From: Bacteroidales bacterium
GTDB taxonomy: Bacteria; Bacteroidota; Bacteroidia; Bacteroidales; JAIPAH01
Direction: 5' to 3'
Assembly (NCBI GenBank): GCA_021738485.1
Contig: JAIPBX010000009.1
Span: forward strand, 1 to 53,977
Length of the DNA stretch: 53,977 nucleotides
Position 1 is the stretch's first letter. Each line of letters starts with the position of its first letter. Below the pieces are notes generated by a model. The model saw only the letters and a program-made list of their open reading frames with translations, was not told the origin of the DNA and did no database searches. Positions 8,766 through 17,326 of this stretch are shown piece by piece. A program made the position numbers and the translations under genes.

Positions 8766-9368
8766 TTATGGTTTCTGGATGCAACTCACCTCCACACACA
8801 CCTCATCCTCAATATCCAGCATAGCATTAATCAGGCAAACTTTCTGAAAATAAAAAATATCGCTTTCGCGGATAGGCGCTTCACGGATAATGCCACGGTC
8901 AAGGTAACACGCTCGCTTTGTTCCTTTTAGTAAAGGAGTTGAAGGGGTGACCCACTTATCGCCATCAAAAAACACAAGATTGGAATAAGTGGAGTCAGTG
9001 ACCCATCCGTTTTTTATTATGATGATCTCCTCGCTTTCTTTTGATCTTGATTTCAAATTTTCAAGATGTTTGCGGTCAAGATACTTGAAGGAATAATCGA
9101 TATGATCATCCCTTACTATTTGAAGTGAGCGGATTTCTTTGGGGTAATATTCTGTAAACGTAATTTCTTCAATCTCCCGGCTGTAAACGATTCGGCATTT
9201 GTATACTTGGTTTTTATGGATATCTTCCGGAAGCCTGATTAGCGACAAATCGAGCGGCTCTTCCACCCCTAATAGCTTTTTTCGACTATGATTCATTCGG
9301 GCTTCGTGGTAGGGCCTGTTGTAGAGTTTTTTGTTTTTGACTTTTATGGTTTCAAGCAACCGGCACAT
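8766..9368 (-). CDS. pabC: Aminotransferase class IV (aminodeoxychorismate lyase-like, PabC)
   Basis: A 200-residue fold-type IV PLP enzyme, expected to convert 4-amino-4-deoxychorismate to p-aminobenzoate and pyruvate for folate synthesis. The likely Schiff-base lysine lies in FKYLDRK, and the cofactor-binding stretch DSTYSNLVFF and the later STPLLKGTKR match the family. It is shorter than E. coli PabC (269 residues), mainly at the N-terminus, as is usual for Bacteroidota 'aminotransferase class IV' proteins next to pabB. Its start overlaps the end of pabB by 17 bp, so translation is coupled. No start alternative is better supported. Confidence 0.8.
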   Translation of the reverse strand: MCRLLETIKVKNKKLYNRPYHEARMNHSRKKLLGVEEPLDLSLIRLPEDIHKNQVYKCRIVYSREIEEITFTEYYPKEIRSLQIVRDDHIDYSFKYLDRKHLENLKSRSKESEEIIIIKNGWVTDSTYSNLVFFDGDKWVTPSTPLLKGTKRACYLDRGIIREAPIRESDIFYFQKVCLINAMLDIEDEVCVEVSCIQKP

Positions 9369-10317
9369 AAACTTTGTCGATTAGTTCGTTGTATTCCTTT
9401 CCGGCTTCACTGCGGGCTGTAATGCCTCCCCCGCTTCGGTAAAATAAGCGATTACCCGATTTTTCTATAAAACGGATCATTACAAAGCTATCAAGATTCT
9501 TTCCGTCGAAAATCCCTGCAATTCCTGTGTAGTAACCTCTTTCCTGTGCTTCGGCTTCGCAAATGATTTCCACCGTTTTTTTCTTGGGTGCTCCGCTTAT
9601 TGAGCCCGCCGGAAGCAAGGTTGTAATAATGTCGCCTATTCGCGAGGGATAATCCTCAGGTAAATCTCCGCAAATTTCCGAACTGACCTGAAGCAAATCT
9701 TTTTCCGACGTACGAAGGTAATCCACATAACGGAATTTCGTTACCTCTACGTTGGTGGACACCATACTCAAATCGTTACGGATCAAGTCAACAATTGTAT
9801 TATGCTCGGCCATCTCTTTGGCATCATTGAGGAGTTGTTCCTGCGCATTGGGAAGCGAAGCATCAATGGTCCCTTTCATGGGAAACGACTGGATCGTTCC
9901 TCCCCTTATTGTTACAAATGTTTCGGGCGAAAATACCACGAAATGATCCTGTAAAAGCAATTTATATTTGGCCTTGCTTACGGCAAATATCTCCCCCATG
10001 CTTATGTCAATATCGATGCCGGTGGGGAACGTCAGATTGGTCAGATAAGAATTGCCCTTACGCTGGTTCTCCTGCACTATATCAAAAGCTTTCCGGTAAT
10101 CCTGGAAGTCTATAGGGTATTTCTTTAATCGAAAAGATAAGTTTTTATCCTGATGCGGGGATATGGTTGAATAATTTCCAATTTTATATTCTATTTCTGA
10201 AGGATTAATTTCATTCAGAGGATATACCAACGGTTTTTTCATCTCAAAGTCGATGATGAAAAGAAAAGGTCTCCCTTGATTTCCGTATCCATTCATCTTT
10301 TCAATCGCTTCTTGCAT
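9352..10317 (-). CDS. pabB: Aminodeoxychorismate synthase component I (PabB)
   Basis: The 321-residue protein covers the chorismate-binding core: FSPETFV, PMKGTI, the DLIRNDL motif, the GSISGAPK loop, and GYYTGIAGIF near the end. It lacks the long N-terminal domain of TrpE, and the length fits the short PabB of Bacteroidota. With ammonia supplied by the PabA glutaminase it aminates chorismate to 4-amino-4-deoxychorismate. It is first in a pabB-pabC operon. The glutaminase partner is probably the gene at 16727, now more than 6 kb away in convergent orientation. A TrpE-type role is less likely because pabC is adjacent. Confidence 0.88.
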   Translation of the reverse strand: MQEAIEKMNGYGNQGRPFLFIIDFEMKKPLVYPLNEINPSEIEYKIGNYSTISPHQDKNLSFRLKKYPIDFQDYRKAFDIVQENQRKGNSYLTNLTFPTGIDIDISMGEIFAVSKAKYKLLLQDHFVVFSPETFVTIRGGTIQSFPMKGTIDASLPNAQEQLLNDAKEMAEHNTIVDLIRNDLSMVSTNVEVTKFRYVDYLRTSEKDLLQVSSEICGDLPEDYPSRIGDIITTLLPAGSISGAPKKKTVEIICEAEAQERGYYTGIAGIFDGKNLDSFVMIRFIEKSGNRLFYRSGGGITARSEAGKEYNELIDKVYVPVA

Positions 10318-10402
10318 GCCTGTGCTTTATCGACAAAGATAATAATCGCATGGAACATGTTTTGAAAATATTTAGTCCTTTCATAGTCAGACATTAGTTT
10401 AA

Positions 10403-10416
10403 TGCAAACGTTTGCA
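10403..10416. promoter_or_regulatory. Perfect LacI-family-type operator palindrome
   Basis: TGCAAACGTTTGCA is a perfect 14-bp palindrome with the central CG that LacI-family repressors prefer. It lies about 105 bp upstream of the large secreted protein at 10521 and 86 bp upstream of the divergent pabB start. Sugar-responsive control of the secreted protein is inferred. Confidence 0.6.
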
Positions 10417-10520
10417 ATCAAAAATGAGCAATAGGCTGTTCAAAGACCCAAATTCCTTTTATATTTATAATTTATAATATTTTAATACTCAAGATAAAAA
10501 CTTAAGAAATACTTATAACT

Positions 10521-13500
10521 ATGAAACTACTAAAAACGCTATTTTTCATTATTGCGATTGTATTGTCAAGTTTTCAAATTTCTCAGGCGCAGATTTATGC
10601 GCCTGAAGGATTGAATATGCCGGGCAGCTGGGATGGGTGGGCTAATCCACCTAATAACCCGGTTTTTGCCGGAGAAGCGCAAACTAGCTATGGAGAACTT
10701 CAACTGATTGAATTGGGTTCGCCTACTATGTACCAGACCACTTTTAAGGTAGCCTCGGACGGGGATGTTGCCGCCGGTGATTATGAATTTAAATTTACCA
10801 GCGGCCCCGCCTCAAATCAGTGGGCTAATGCATGGGGGAGTATAAACGTTACACATAATATACTTCAGGAATATCAAATTGGAGGATCAAATAACTCTAT
10901 AACCCTCAATGATAACAAATGGTATGTGATGAACTGGGAGAACCTGGGTTATCAGAATACGCGGGCGATTTTTATGGAGTTAAACGCACAGCCGGCTGAA
11001 TTCCTGAGTATATCCCACACTCCCTCGGCACCTGCTCCTTCTGAACAGGTAACCATCAGTGTGGAGACCGATGTGGAACCCGGACCATTGCAAAATGTTT
11101 ACGTTCGTTATACAGAAGACGAGTGGACCACTTCCAGCCTGGAAGATGTGAGCTTTACCGGAACCTCCGGTGAAGCCTTTTTGGCGGGCTTTCCTATGAA
11201 TACTACGGTGGAATATTATGTGTTTAGTACCAACCAGGAAAGTCCTGCCCAGGATATTGATCTGAAAACAATCCGTTTTGATAATAATGACGGCGATAAT
11301 TATACGATAGCTGTCTCGGATGAATATCCCGTCACATTTAATGTTACAGGTGACGGCGGGCCGGTTGAAGGCGCTCTCATAGATATTGACGGAACACAGT
11401 TAACTACCGATGCCGCCGGTAGTGCCTCCATCAATTTAATCAATGGCACCTATCCATACACCATATCTGCGGATGGGTTTAAAGACACTACTTCCACCGT
11501 CACAGTGGACGGAAGTGCCGTTACCGAGAATGTAACTCTTACCGAAGGTTATGCCGTGACATACAGTGTGGATATGAGTGAGAGTGCTCCCGCAGATTTT
11601 GACCCGGCTACCGACGAGGTATATGTCACCGGCGATTCGTTTGGATGGATTACGCCAGGCAGCGAAGGTACGCTACAGCTAACCGACGGTGACGACGATA
11701 TGGTTTATAACGGGGAAGCTGATGCCGCTGTGGGAATAAGTGAGTATAAATATTTTTATATCCCTGAAGGCACCGGTTCGAGCTGGGATTACGGCGAATG
11801 GATCGGAGGCGATAACCGCACCTTTGAAGTCACCGATGCTCCCATTACCCTTGATGATATATGGGGAAACTTCCTGGCCGAATTCCACGTCATCAACGAA
11901 AGTGATGAGGATATTGAAGGGGCTACTGTCGAAATCAACGGTGAGAACCTGACGACTGATGCCTCGGGAATGGCCTCAACCGCCCTTCCGCCCAATAATA
12001 CCGAGGGCTACGATTATGAAGTCTCTGCCACAGGTTATGCCAATGCGTTAGGAAATATTATGGTCGATTACCAGGATGTTTTTGAAGAGGTAACGATGTC
12101 GCCACCAGCCGAATACACCGTAACGTTTAATGTAATGGCTGATGGTAGCCCGGTGGAAGGAGCCGTCATAGACATCAATGATACCCAACTTACTACGAAT
12201 GCTTCCGGCGAAGCTACTATCGATTTGGAAAATGGAAACTATCCGTATACCGTGAGCGCCGACGGATTTATGAACGCTTACGGGGATGTTACAGTTAATG
12301 ATGGTGCTGTGACTGAGGAAGTTGCCATGTCAGAGGGTTATGCGGTAACTTTCCACGTGGATATGGGTGAATTTAGTACCCGCGACTTCGATCCGGCTAC
12401 CGACAAAGTGTACATTACAGGAAGCCCCTTTGGTTGGGCCGAACCCGGCACAGACGAAACACTGGAAATGACCGATCCGGACGACGACATGGTTTATAGC
12501 CTCGATACTATGATTGCTGTGGGAAGCCATGAATACAAGTACTTTTACGTTCCCGAAGGTGAAGGCTCAAGCTGGAATTATGGCGAATGGGACGGAGGTG
12601 ATAACCGTACCTTCGAGGTATCGGATGCCCCGGTTAGCCTGGAGGTTGTTTGGGGGGCTTTCATGGCCGAATTCCATGTGATAAACGAAGACAACGAAGA
12701 CATCGAAGGTGCCGATATTTCTATCAACGGCGAAGAGATAACCACAAACGCCTCAGGATTAGCCTCTATTGCCTTACCTCCCAATAATACCGACGGTTAT
12801 GACTATGAAGTAGAGGAAGAAGGATATGCTAATTCAATCGGAAACATTATAGTCGATTACCAGGATGTGGAAGAGGAAGTTGTAATGTATCCGCCCGAAG
12901 AGTATGCGGTCATATTCAACGTAACAGACCAAAATTCCAATCCTATACAAGGAGCGAATATTGACATTGCAGGCACACAACTTACCACCAACTCTTCCGG
13001 TGGCGCTACCATTTACCTCGGAAACGGGAACTATCCTTATACAGTCACAGCCGAAGGATATGTCGCCACTTCCGGTGAAGTTTTAGTGGAGGGTAGTAAT
13101 CTAACCGAGGAAGTAACGCTTTCACTGGGATATATGGTCACCTTTAACGTAGATATGTCGCCGGCCACAAACTCAGGTGATTTTAATCCGGATACCGATG
13201 AAGTATTTATATCGGGAAGCCCGTTTGATTTTCCCGAACCCGGAACAGATGAGTCGCTGAAGCTGACAGACCCGGACGAAAATATGATCTATAGCCTCGA
13301 TACAATGATTGCAGTGGGAAGTCACGAATACAAGTATTTCTATGTACCTGATGGTGCTGGCTCCAGTTGGGATTACGGCGAGTGGAACACCGAAGATAAT
13401 CGCACCTTTGAGGTGACCGATCAGTCATTAACCTTGGATGACATATGGGGGAACTTCACGGTTGAATTCCATGTGATGAACCCCGATAATGAGGATATCC

Positions 13501-14756
13501 AAGGGGCTACCATAACCATTAACGAGGAAGAGCTGACTACCGATGCCTCCGGAATGGCCTCAACGATTCTGCCACCAAACAATACCGAAGGATATGACTA
13601 CGAAATAACGGCCGATGGATATGCTCCCGCTACCGGCAACATTGCGGTTGATTACCAGGATGTGTTTACGGAAATTACGATGTATCCTCCGGCTGATTAT
13701 ACGGTATCTTTCAATGCGGATATGACTCCGGCTGTGGAGACTACCGATTTCAATCCTGACACGGATGCGGTGTATGTAACGGGTAGTCCGTTTGGGTGGA
13801 ATGAACCCGGAACGGATGAATCGCTCGAATTGACAGACCCCGACGGCGACATGATATACAGCCTGGACACTATGCTGGCCGTCGGAAATCATGAGTATAA
13901 GTACTTTTATGTTCCCGAAGGTGCCGGCTCTAGCTGGGACCACGGTGAGTGGGACGCTGAAGAAAACCGTATACTGGATGTTACCGATTCGGACGTTACC
14001 CTGGATGACGTTTGGGGGCATTTCCTCGCGGAATTCCATGTCATTAACGAAAGTGACGAAGATATCGAAGGAGCTGCCGTATCCGTTGACGGCGAAGAAC
14101 TTACCACCGACGCTTCCGGAATGGCTTCTACCTATCTACCGCCTAACAACACTTCAGGTTACGATTACGAAGTTTCGGCAGAAGGTTATGCCAACGCCTT
14201 TGGCGATATATTGGTCGATTACTCGGATACCCTGGTGGAGGTAACATTGCAGGCAGAAGCCACCTTTTCAGTTACTTTTAGCGTTACCGATGGACAGAAT
14301 GCCATAACCGATGCCACTGTGGCTCTCGATGGTTACGGTGAAATAACTACCGACGCCTCAGGAGAAGCGGTTTTTGGAGATGTTGCTCCCTCCGATAGCA
14401 TTTACTATTCGGTTACGTCGGAGGGATACCAGATGTATGAAGATAGCGTTCAGGTAGTTGACCAGGATGTGTATGAAGAAGTGATACTTATCGAGACCGG
14501 AGTAGAAGAGGCCTACCTGGAAGACCTCAAAGCCTACCCCAATCCGGTTCAGGATGTACTGATCCTCAAGACCGGTGTGAACGAGAAAATCATCCTCAGG
14601 GTAATCAACACCCGTGGGCAGACCATACGTCACCGCGAGTTTGTCCGCGAAACTCAAATCAACACCTCCGAATGGAGCAGTGGAGTGTACATCCTGCGCC
14701 TGACCGGTGAGGAAGGTGTGCGTAGCATCCGCATAGTTAAACCCGCAACGTACTAA
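10521..14756 (+). CDS. Large modular secreted protein with type IX sorting domain
   Basis: The 1411-residue protein has a signal peptide (1-23, ending SQAQ), an N-terminal region with a W-rich starch-binding-like fold and an E-set-like domain (about 24-268), then repeated modules of three kinds. A (about 75 residues, VTFNV..G..V.GA.IDI) and C (80 residues, EFHVIN..DEDIEGA) are carboxypeptidase-regulatory-like. B (108 residues, VTFxVDM..DFDPxTDxVYVTGSPFGW..EYKYFYVPEG) is carbohydrate-binding-like. The order is A1 269-343, B1 344-451, C1 452-531, A2 532-606, B2 607-714, C2 715-794, A3 795-870, B3 871-979, C3 980-1059, B4 1060-1168, C4 1169-1248, A5 1249-1327. The tail (1328-1411, KAYPNPVQDVL.. 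GVYILRL) is a type A T9SS sorting domain. No catalytic domain is visible. It is probably a surface glycan-binding protein. Confidence 0.85.
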   Translation: MKLLKTLFFIIAIVLSSFQISQAQIYAPEGLNMPGSWDGWANPPNNPVFAGEAQTSYGELQLIELGSPTMYQTTFKVASDGDVAAGDYEFKFTSGPASNQWANAWGSINVTHNILQEYQIGGSNNSITLNDNKWYVMNWENLGYQNTRAIFMELNAQPAEFLSISHTPSAPAPSEQVTISVETDVEPGPLQNVYVRYTEDEWTTSSLEDVSFTGTSGEAFLAGFPMNTTVEYYVFSTNQESPAQDIDLKTIRFDNNDGDNYTIAVSDEYPVTFNVTGDGGPVEGALIDIDGTQLTTDAAGSASINLINGTYPYTISADGFKDTTSTVTVDGSAVTENVTLTEGYAVTYSVDMSESAPADFDPATDEVYVTGDSFGWITPGSEGTLQLTDGDDDMVYNGEADAAVGISEYKYFYIPEGTGSSWDYGEWIGGDNRTFEVTDAPITLDDIWGNFLAEFHVINESDEDIEGATVEINGENLTTDASGMASTALPPNNTEGYDYEVSATGYANALGNIMVDYQDVFEEVTMSPPAEYTVTFNVMADGSPVEGAVIDINDTQLTTNASGEATIDLENGNYPYTVSADGFMNAYGDVTVNDGAVTEEVAMSEGYAVTFHVDMGEFSTRDFDPATDKVYITGSPFGWAEPGTDETLEMTDPDDDMVYSLDTMIAVGSHEYKYFYVPEGEGSSWNYGEWDGGDNRTFEVSDAPVSLEVVWGAFMAEFHVINEDNEDIEGADISINGEEITTNASGLASIALPPNNTDGYDYEVEEEGYANSIGNIIVDYQDVEEEVVMYPPEEYAVIFNVTDQNSNPIQGANIDIAGTQLTTNSSGGATIYLGNGNYPYTVTAEGYVATSGEVLVEGSNLTEEVTLSLGYMVTFNVDMSPATNSGDFNPDTDEVFISGSPFDFPEPGTDESLKLTDPDENMIYSLDTMIAVGSHEYKYFYVPDGAGSSWDYGEWNTEDNRTFEVTDQSLTLDDIWGNFTVEFHVMNPDNEDIQGATITINEEELTTDASGMASTILPPNNTEGYDYEITADGYAPATGNIAVDYQDVFTEITMYPPADYTVSFNADMTPAVETTDFNPDTDAVYVTGSPFGWNEPGTDESLELTDPDGDMIYSLDTMLAVGNHEYKYFYVPEGAGSSWDHGEWDAEENRILDVTDSDVTLDDVWGHFLAEFHVINESDEDIEGAAVSVDGEELTTDASGMASTYLPPNNTSGYDYEVSAEGYANAFGDILVDYSDTLVEVTLQAEATFSVTFSVTDGQNAITDATVALDGYGEITTDASGEAVFGDVAPSDSIYYSVTSEGYQMYEDSVQVVDQDVYEEVILIETGVEEAYLEDLKAYPNPVQDVLILKTGVNEKIILRVINTRGQTIRHREFVRETQINTSEWSSGVYILRLTGEEGVRSIRIVKPATY

Positions 14757-14802
14757 AAACGCGACAACTCTTTTTCCTTAACAAAAATTGGATACATTTC
14801 AA

Positions 14803-14834
14803 GAAAAGGCAGCCCACACGGGTTGCCTTCTCTT
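14803..14834 (+). terminator. Terminator after the modular secreted protein
   Basis: A 10-bp stem, AAGGCAGCCC paired with GGGTTGCCTT, has a 4-base ACAC loop and lies about 50 bp after the stop. The T-tract is weak (TCTCTTC). Confidence 0.7.
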
Positions 14835-16680
14835 CATTCGAAAATTGGGTTTTGGTGCTTGTTTGGGATTTGTGATTTGGAATTTGAACGGTTTCCCCCA
14901 AGGGGATAGCGAGTCCTATGCCGCTTAGCGGAATGTGTCCAAAATAGAACTACTAAACTCAATTTATCCCGAAGGCAAATGAGACCTTGAGCTACATTCC
15001 GCTTAGCGGCTAGCAACGGAGGATAGTAAGAACTAAAGCCTGTTGCCTTGCTCTGCCCCTCAACCCTTAATCCCTTCTCCCCAGGGAGAAGGGAAATTTG
15101 GCTTCGCTCTATTACTACATTGAAGAGTTAGCGACGTTAACCGCAATAAGATTTATAGCCAAATTCCGGCAGTAAAATATAAAGTTTTCATTCTAAGTAA
15201 AACAACATAGCTATGACGTATCCTTCTTCAAGTCTCCCCTTTCAGAAGGGGAGATTTAGAGGGGTATAAACCTGAGCATAAGCATTAACCCACCCCCTTG
15301 GTCCGGTAGCCAGAGGCCCGCCCGTACCGAAGGTCGGTACATTCGGGCGGGCTGCAAGAATGAAGAGTTCAAAGCGAGGACGCTTTGACCAACGGTCGAA
15401 AATACTTTGATCAACAAAAGAAATGAAATCCCAAAACTCAATCATCTTCTCTTTTCTTCATTTGAAAATTGGGTTTTGGTGCTTGTTTGGGATTTGCTAT
15501 TTGGGATTTGAACGGTTTCCCCCGAGGGGATAGCGAGTCCTATGCCGCTTAGCGGCTGGGAGTGGAAGATAGTAAAAACTAAAGCCTGTTGCCTTGCTCT
15601 GCCCCTCAACCCTTAATCCCTTCTCCCCAGGGAGAAGGGAAATTTGGCTTCGCTCTATTACTACATTGAACAGTTAGCGGCGTTATTTGCGATAAAATTA
15701 ATAGCCAAACTCCGGCAGTAAAATACAAAGCCTTCATTTTAAGTAAAACAATATAGCTATGACGTATCCTTCTTCAAGTCTCCCCTTTCAGAAGGGGAGA
15801 TTTAGAGGGGTATATACCTGAGCATAAGCCTTGACCCACCCCCTTGGTCCGGCAGCCAGAGGCTGCAAGAATGAAGAGTTCAAAGCAAGGACGCTTTGAC
15901 CAACGCTGAAAATACTTTGATCAACAAAAGAAATGAAATCCCAAAACTCAAGCATTTTCTCTTTTCTTCATTCGAAAATTGGGTTTTGATGCTTGTTTGG
16001 GATTTGCTATTTGGGATTTGAACGATTTCCCCCGAGGGAATAGCGAGTCCTATGCCGCTTAGCGGCTGGGAGTGGATGATTGGAAGAACTAGAGCCTGTT
16101 GCCTTGCTCTGCTCCTCAACCCTTAATCCCTTCTCCCCAGGGAGAAGGGAGATTTGGCTTCGCTCTCTTTTTTACCCGGAAAACAAGCGGTGTTAACCGC
16201 AATAAGGTTTATAGTCAAACTCCGGCAGTAAAATACAAAGTTTTCATTTTAAGTAAAACAACATAGCTATGACGTATCCTTCTTCAAGTCTCCCCTTTCA
16301 GAAGGGGAGATTTAGAAGGGTATAAACCTGAGCGTAAGCATTAACCCACCCCCTTGGTCCGGTAGCCAGAGGCTGCCCGTGCCGAAGGTCGGTACGTTCG
16401 GGACGGGAATGTCCTGGTTTACACCAATACGAAATATGGCAATTCTTTGCATACTGATAGCTTAAGATTTCATGTCAAAAAATTCTTTAACGTCCCTGAA
16501 TAGCAGCCGGAGGCTGCAAGAATGAAGAGGTCAAAGCGAGGACGCTTTGACCAACGGTTGAAAATACTTTGATCAACAAAAGAAATGAAATCCCAAAACT
16601 CAAGCATTTTCTCTTTTCTTCATTCGAAAATTGGGTTTTGGTGCTTGTTTGGGATTTGTGATTTGGAATTTGAACGGTTT
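14835..16680. repeat. Array of three tandem non-coding repeats plus a partial fourth
   Basis: Unit starts, marked by the block CATTCGAAAATTGGGTTTTG, are at 14835, 15459, 15969 and 16621. The first three units are 624, 510 and 652 bp long; the fourth is cut off after about 60 bp, at the pabA leader. Each full unit carries, in order, the start block, a CCGCTTAGCGG palindrome, a CCCTTCTCCC..GGGAGAAGGG hairpin, a CTCCCC..GGGGAG hairpin (15231-15268, 15777-15813, 16288-16323), a CTTTGACC block and an AAATCCCAAAACTCA block. Length differences come from insertions in units 1 and 3. Short open frames inside contain no convincing protein. It separates pabA from pabBC. Confidence 0.85.
16405..16503 (+). 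pseudogene. Possible coding fragment embedded in repeat unit 3
   Basis: About 100 bp present only in the third repeat unit read as an open stretch without an initiator: NVLVYTNTKYG, then HTDSLRFHVKKFF and a stop at 16501-16503. The composition looks protein-like, unlike the surrounding repeat, so it may be the C-terminal end of a gene captured by or inserted into the repeat. I do not recognise the family. Confidence 0.3.
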
Positions 16681-16726
16681 CCGTGCTGAAAACATTTCCC
16701 TATATTTACCCGTTCAAAAACTTGTT

Positions 16727-17293
16727 ATGCAAAAGGTTCTTTTGATAGACAATTACGATTCATTTACTTACAACCTGGTAGAGCTTCTGAAACAGGCAGG
16801 TTGTGAGGTGACAGTTATGAAAAACGACCGGGTGGAGGAGGAAAAGCTCCGGAGTTTTGATAAGATCATATTGTCTCCGGGACCCGGGTTACCATCAGAT
16901 GCTGCTCAAATGGTATCGATCATCAAAAAGTACTACCGGGAGAAGTGTTTTTTGGGTGTTTGCCTGGGCCATCAGGGAATAGCTGAAGCATTCGGAGCGA
17001 AGCTTAAAAGAATGGCTGCCGTTATGCATGGCGAGAAAACTACTGCCCGCGTAGTGGAGAAAGACACGCTTTTCGGGGAACTACCCCGGAGTTTTGAAAT
17101 TGGTCACTATCATTCATGGACCGTGTCGGATGAAAACCTGCCGGACGAATTGCTCGTTACCATGCGCGATGAAAACGACGAAATCATGGCCCTGAAACAT
17201 CGTCGCTACCACCTTTGGGGCGTCCAGTTTCATCCCGAATCGATAATGACTCCTACCGGTAAACAAATTATCAGGAACTTTTTGTCGTTCTGA
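16727..17293 (+). CDS. pabA: Aminodeoxychorismate/anthranilate synthase glutaminase component (PabA)
   Basis: A 188-residue class I glutamine amidotransferase that releases ammonia from glutamine for PabB. It shows the start VLLIDNYDSFTYNLV, the oxyanion stretch LSPGPGLPSDA, the nucleophile in GVCLGHQGIAEAFGAKL, and the His-Glu pair in QFHPESIMTPTG. The frame stays open upstream to 16631, but that extension lies in repeat sequence, and homologues begin at the ATG at 16727. TrpG is an alternative. With pabBC in the same window and no trp genes, the folate role is more likely. The promoter must lie in, or just after, the partial repeat copy ending near 16680. It is convergent with lptD (33 bp gap). 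Confidence 0.85.
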   Translation: MQKVLLIDNYDSFTYNLVELLKQAGCEVTVMKNDRVEEEKLRSFDKIILSPGPGLPSDAAQMVSIIKKYYREKCFLGVCLGHQGIAEAFGAKLKRMAAVMHGEKTTARVVEKDTLFGELPRSFEIGHYHSWTVSDENLPDELLVTMRDENDEIMALKHRRYHLWGVQFHPESIMTPTGKQIIRNFLSF

Positions 17294-17326
17294 CGATTTA
17301 GGCTAAGAAAGCTAATGACTCTTTTC

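Noticed and set aside
11679-14657. Many long antisense open frames across the modular secreted protein
   Set aside because: They are mirror images of the repeated coding modules caused by its codon use; the sense frame has a signal peptide, ordered domains and a sorting tail.
15242-16119. Short minus-strand frames in the tandem repeat array
   Set aside because: They recur only because the repeat recurs, contain stop-bearing variants in other units, and show no family pattern.
14835-16680. Tandem repeats read as a CRISPR array
   Set aside because: Units are more than 500 bp long, with no short regular repeat-spacer periodicity and no cas genes.
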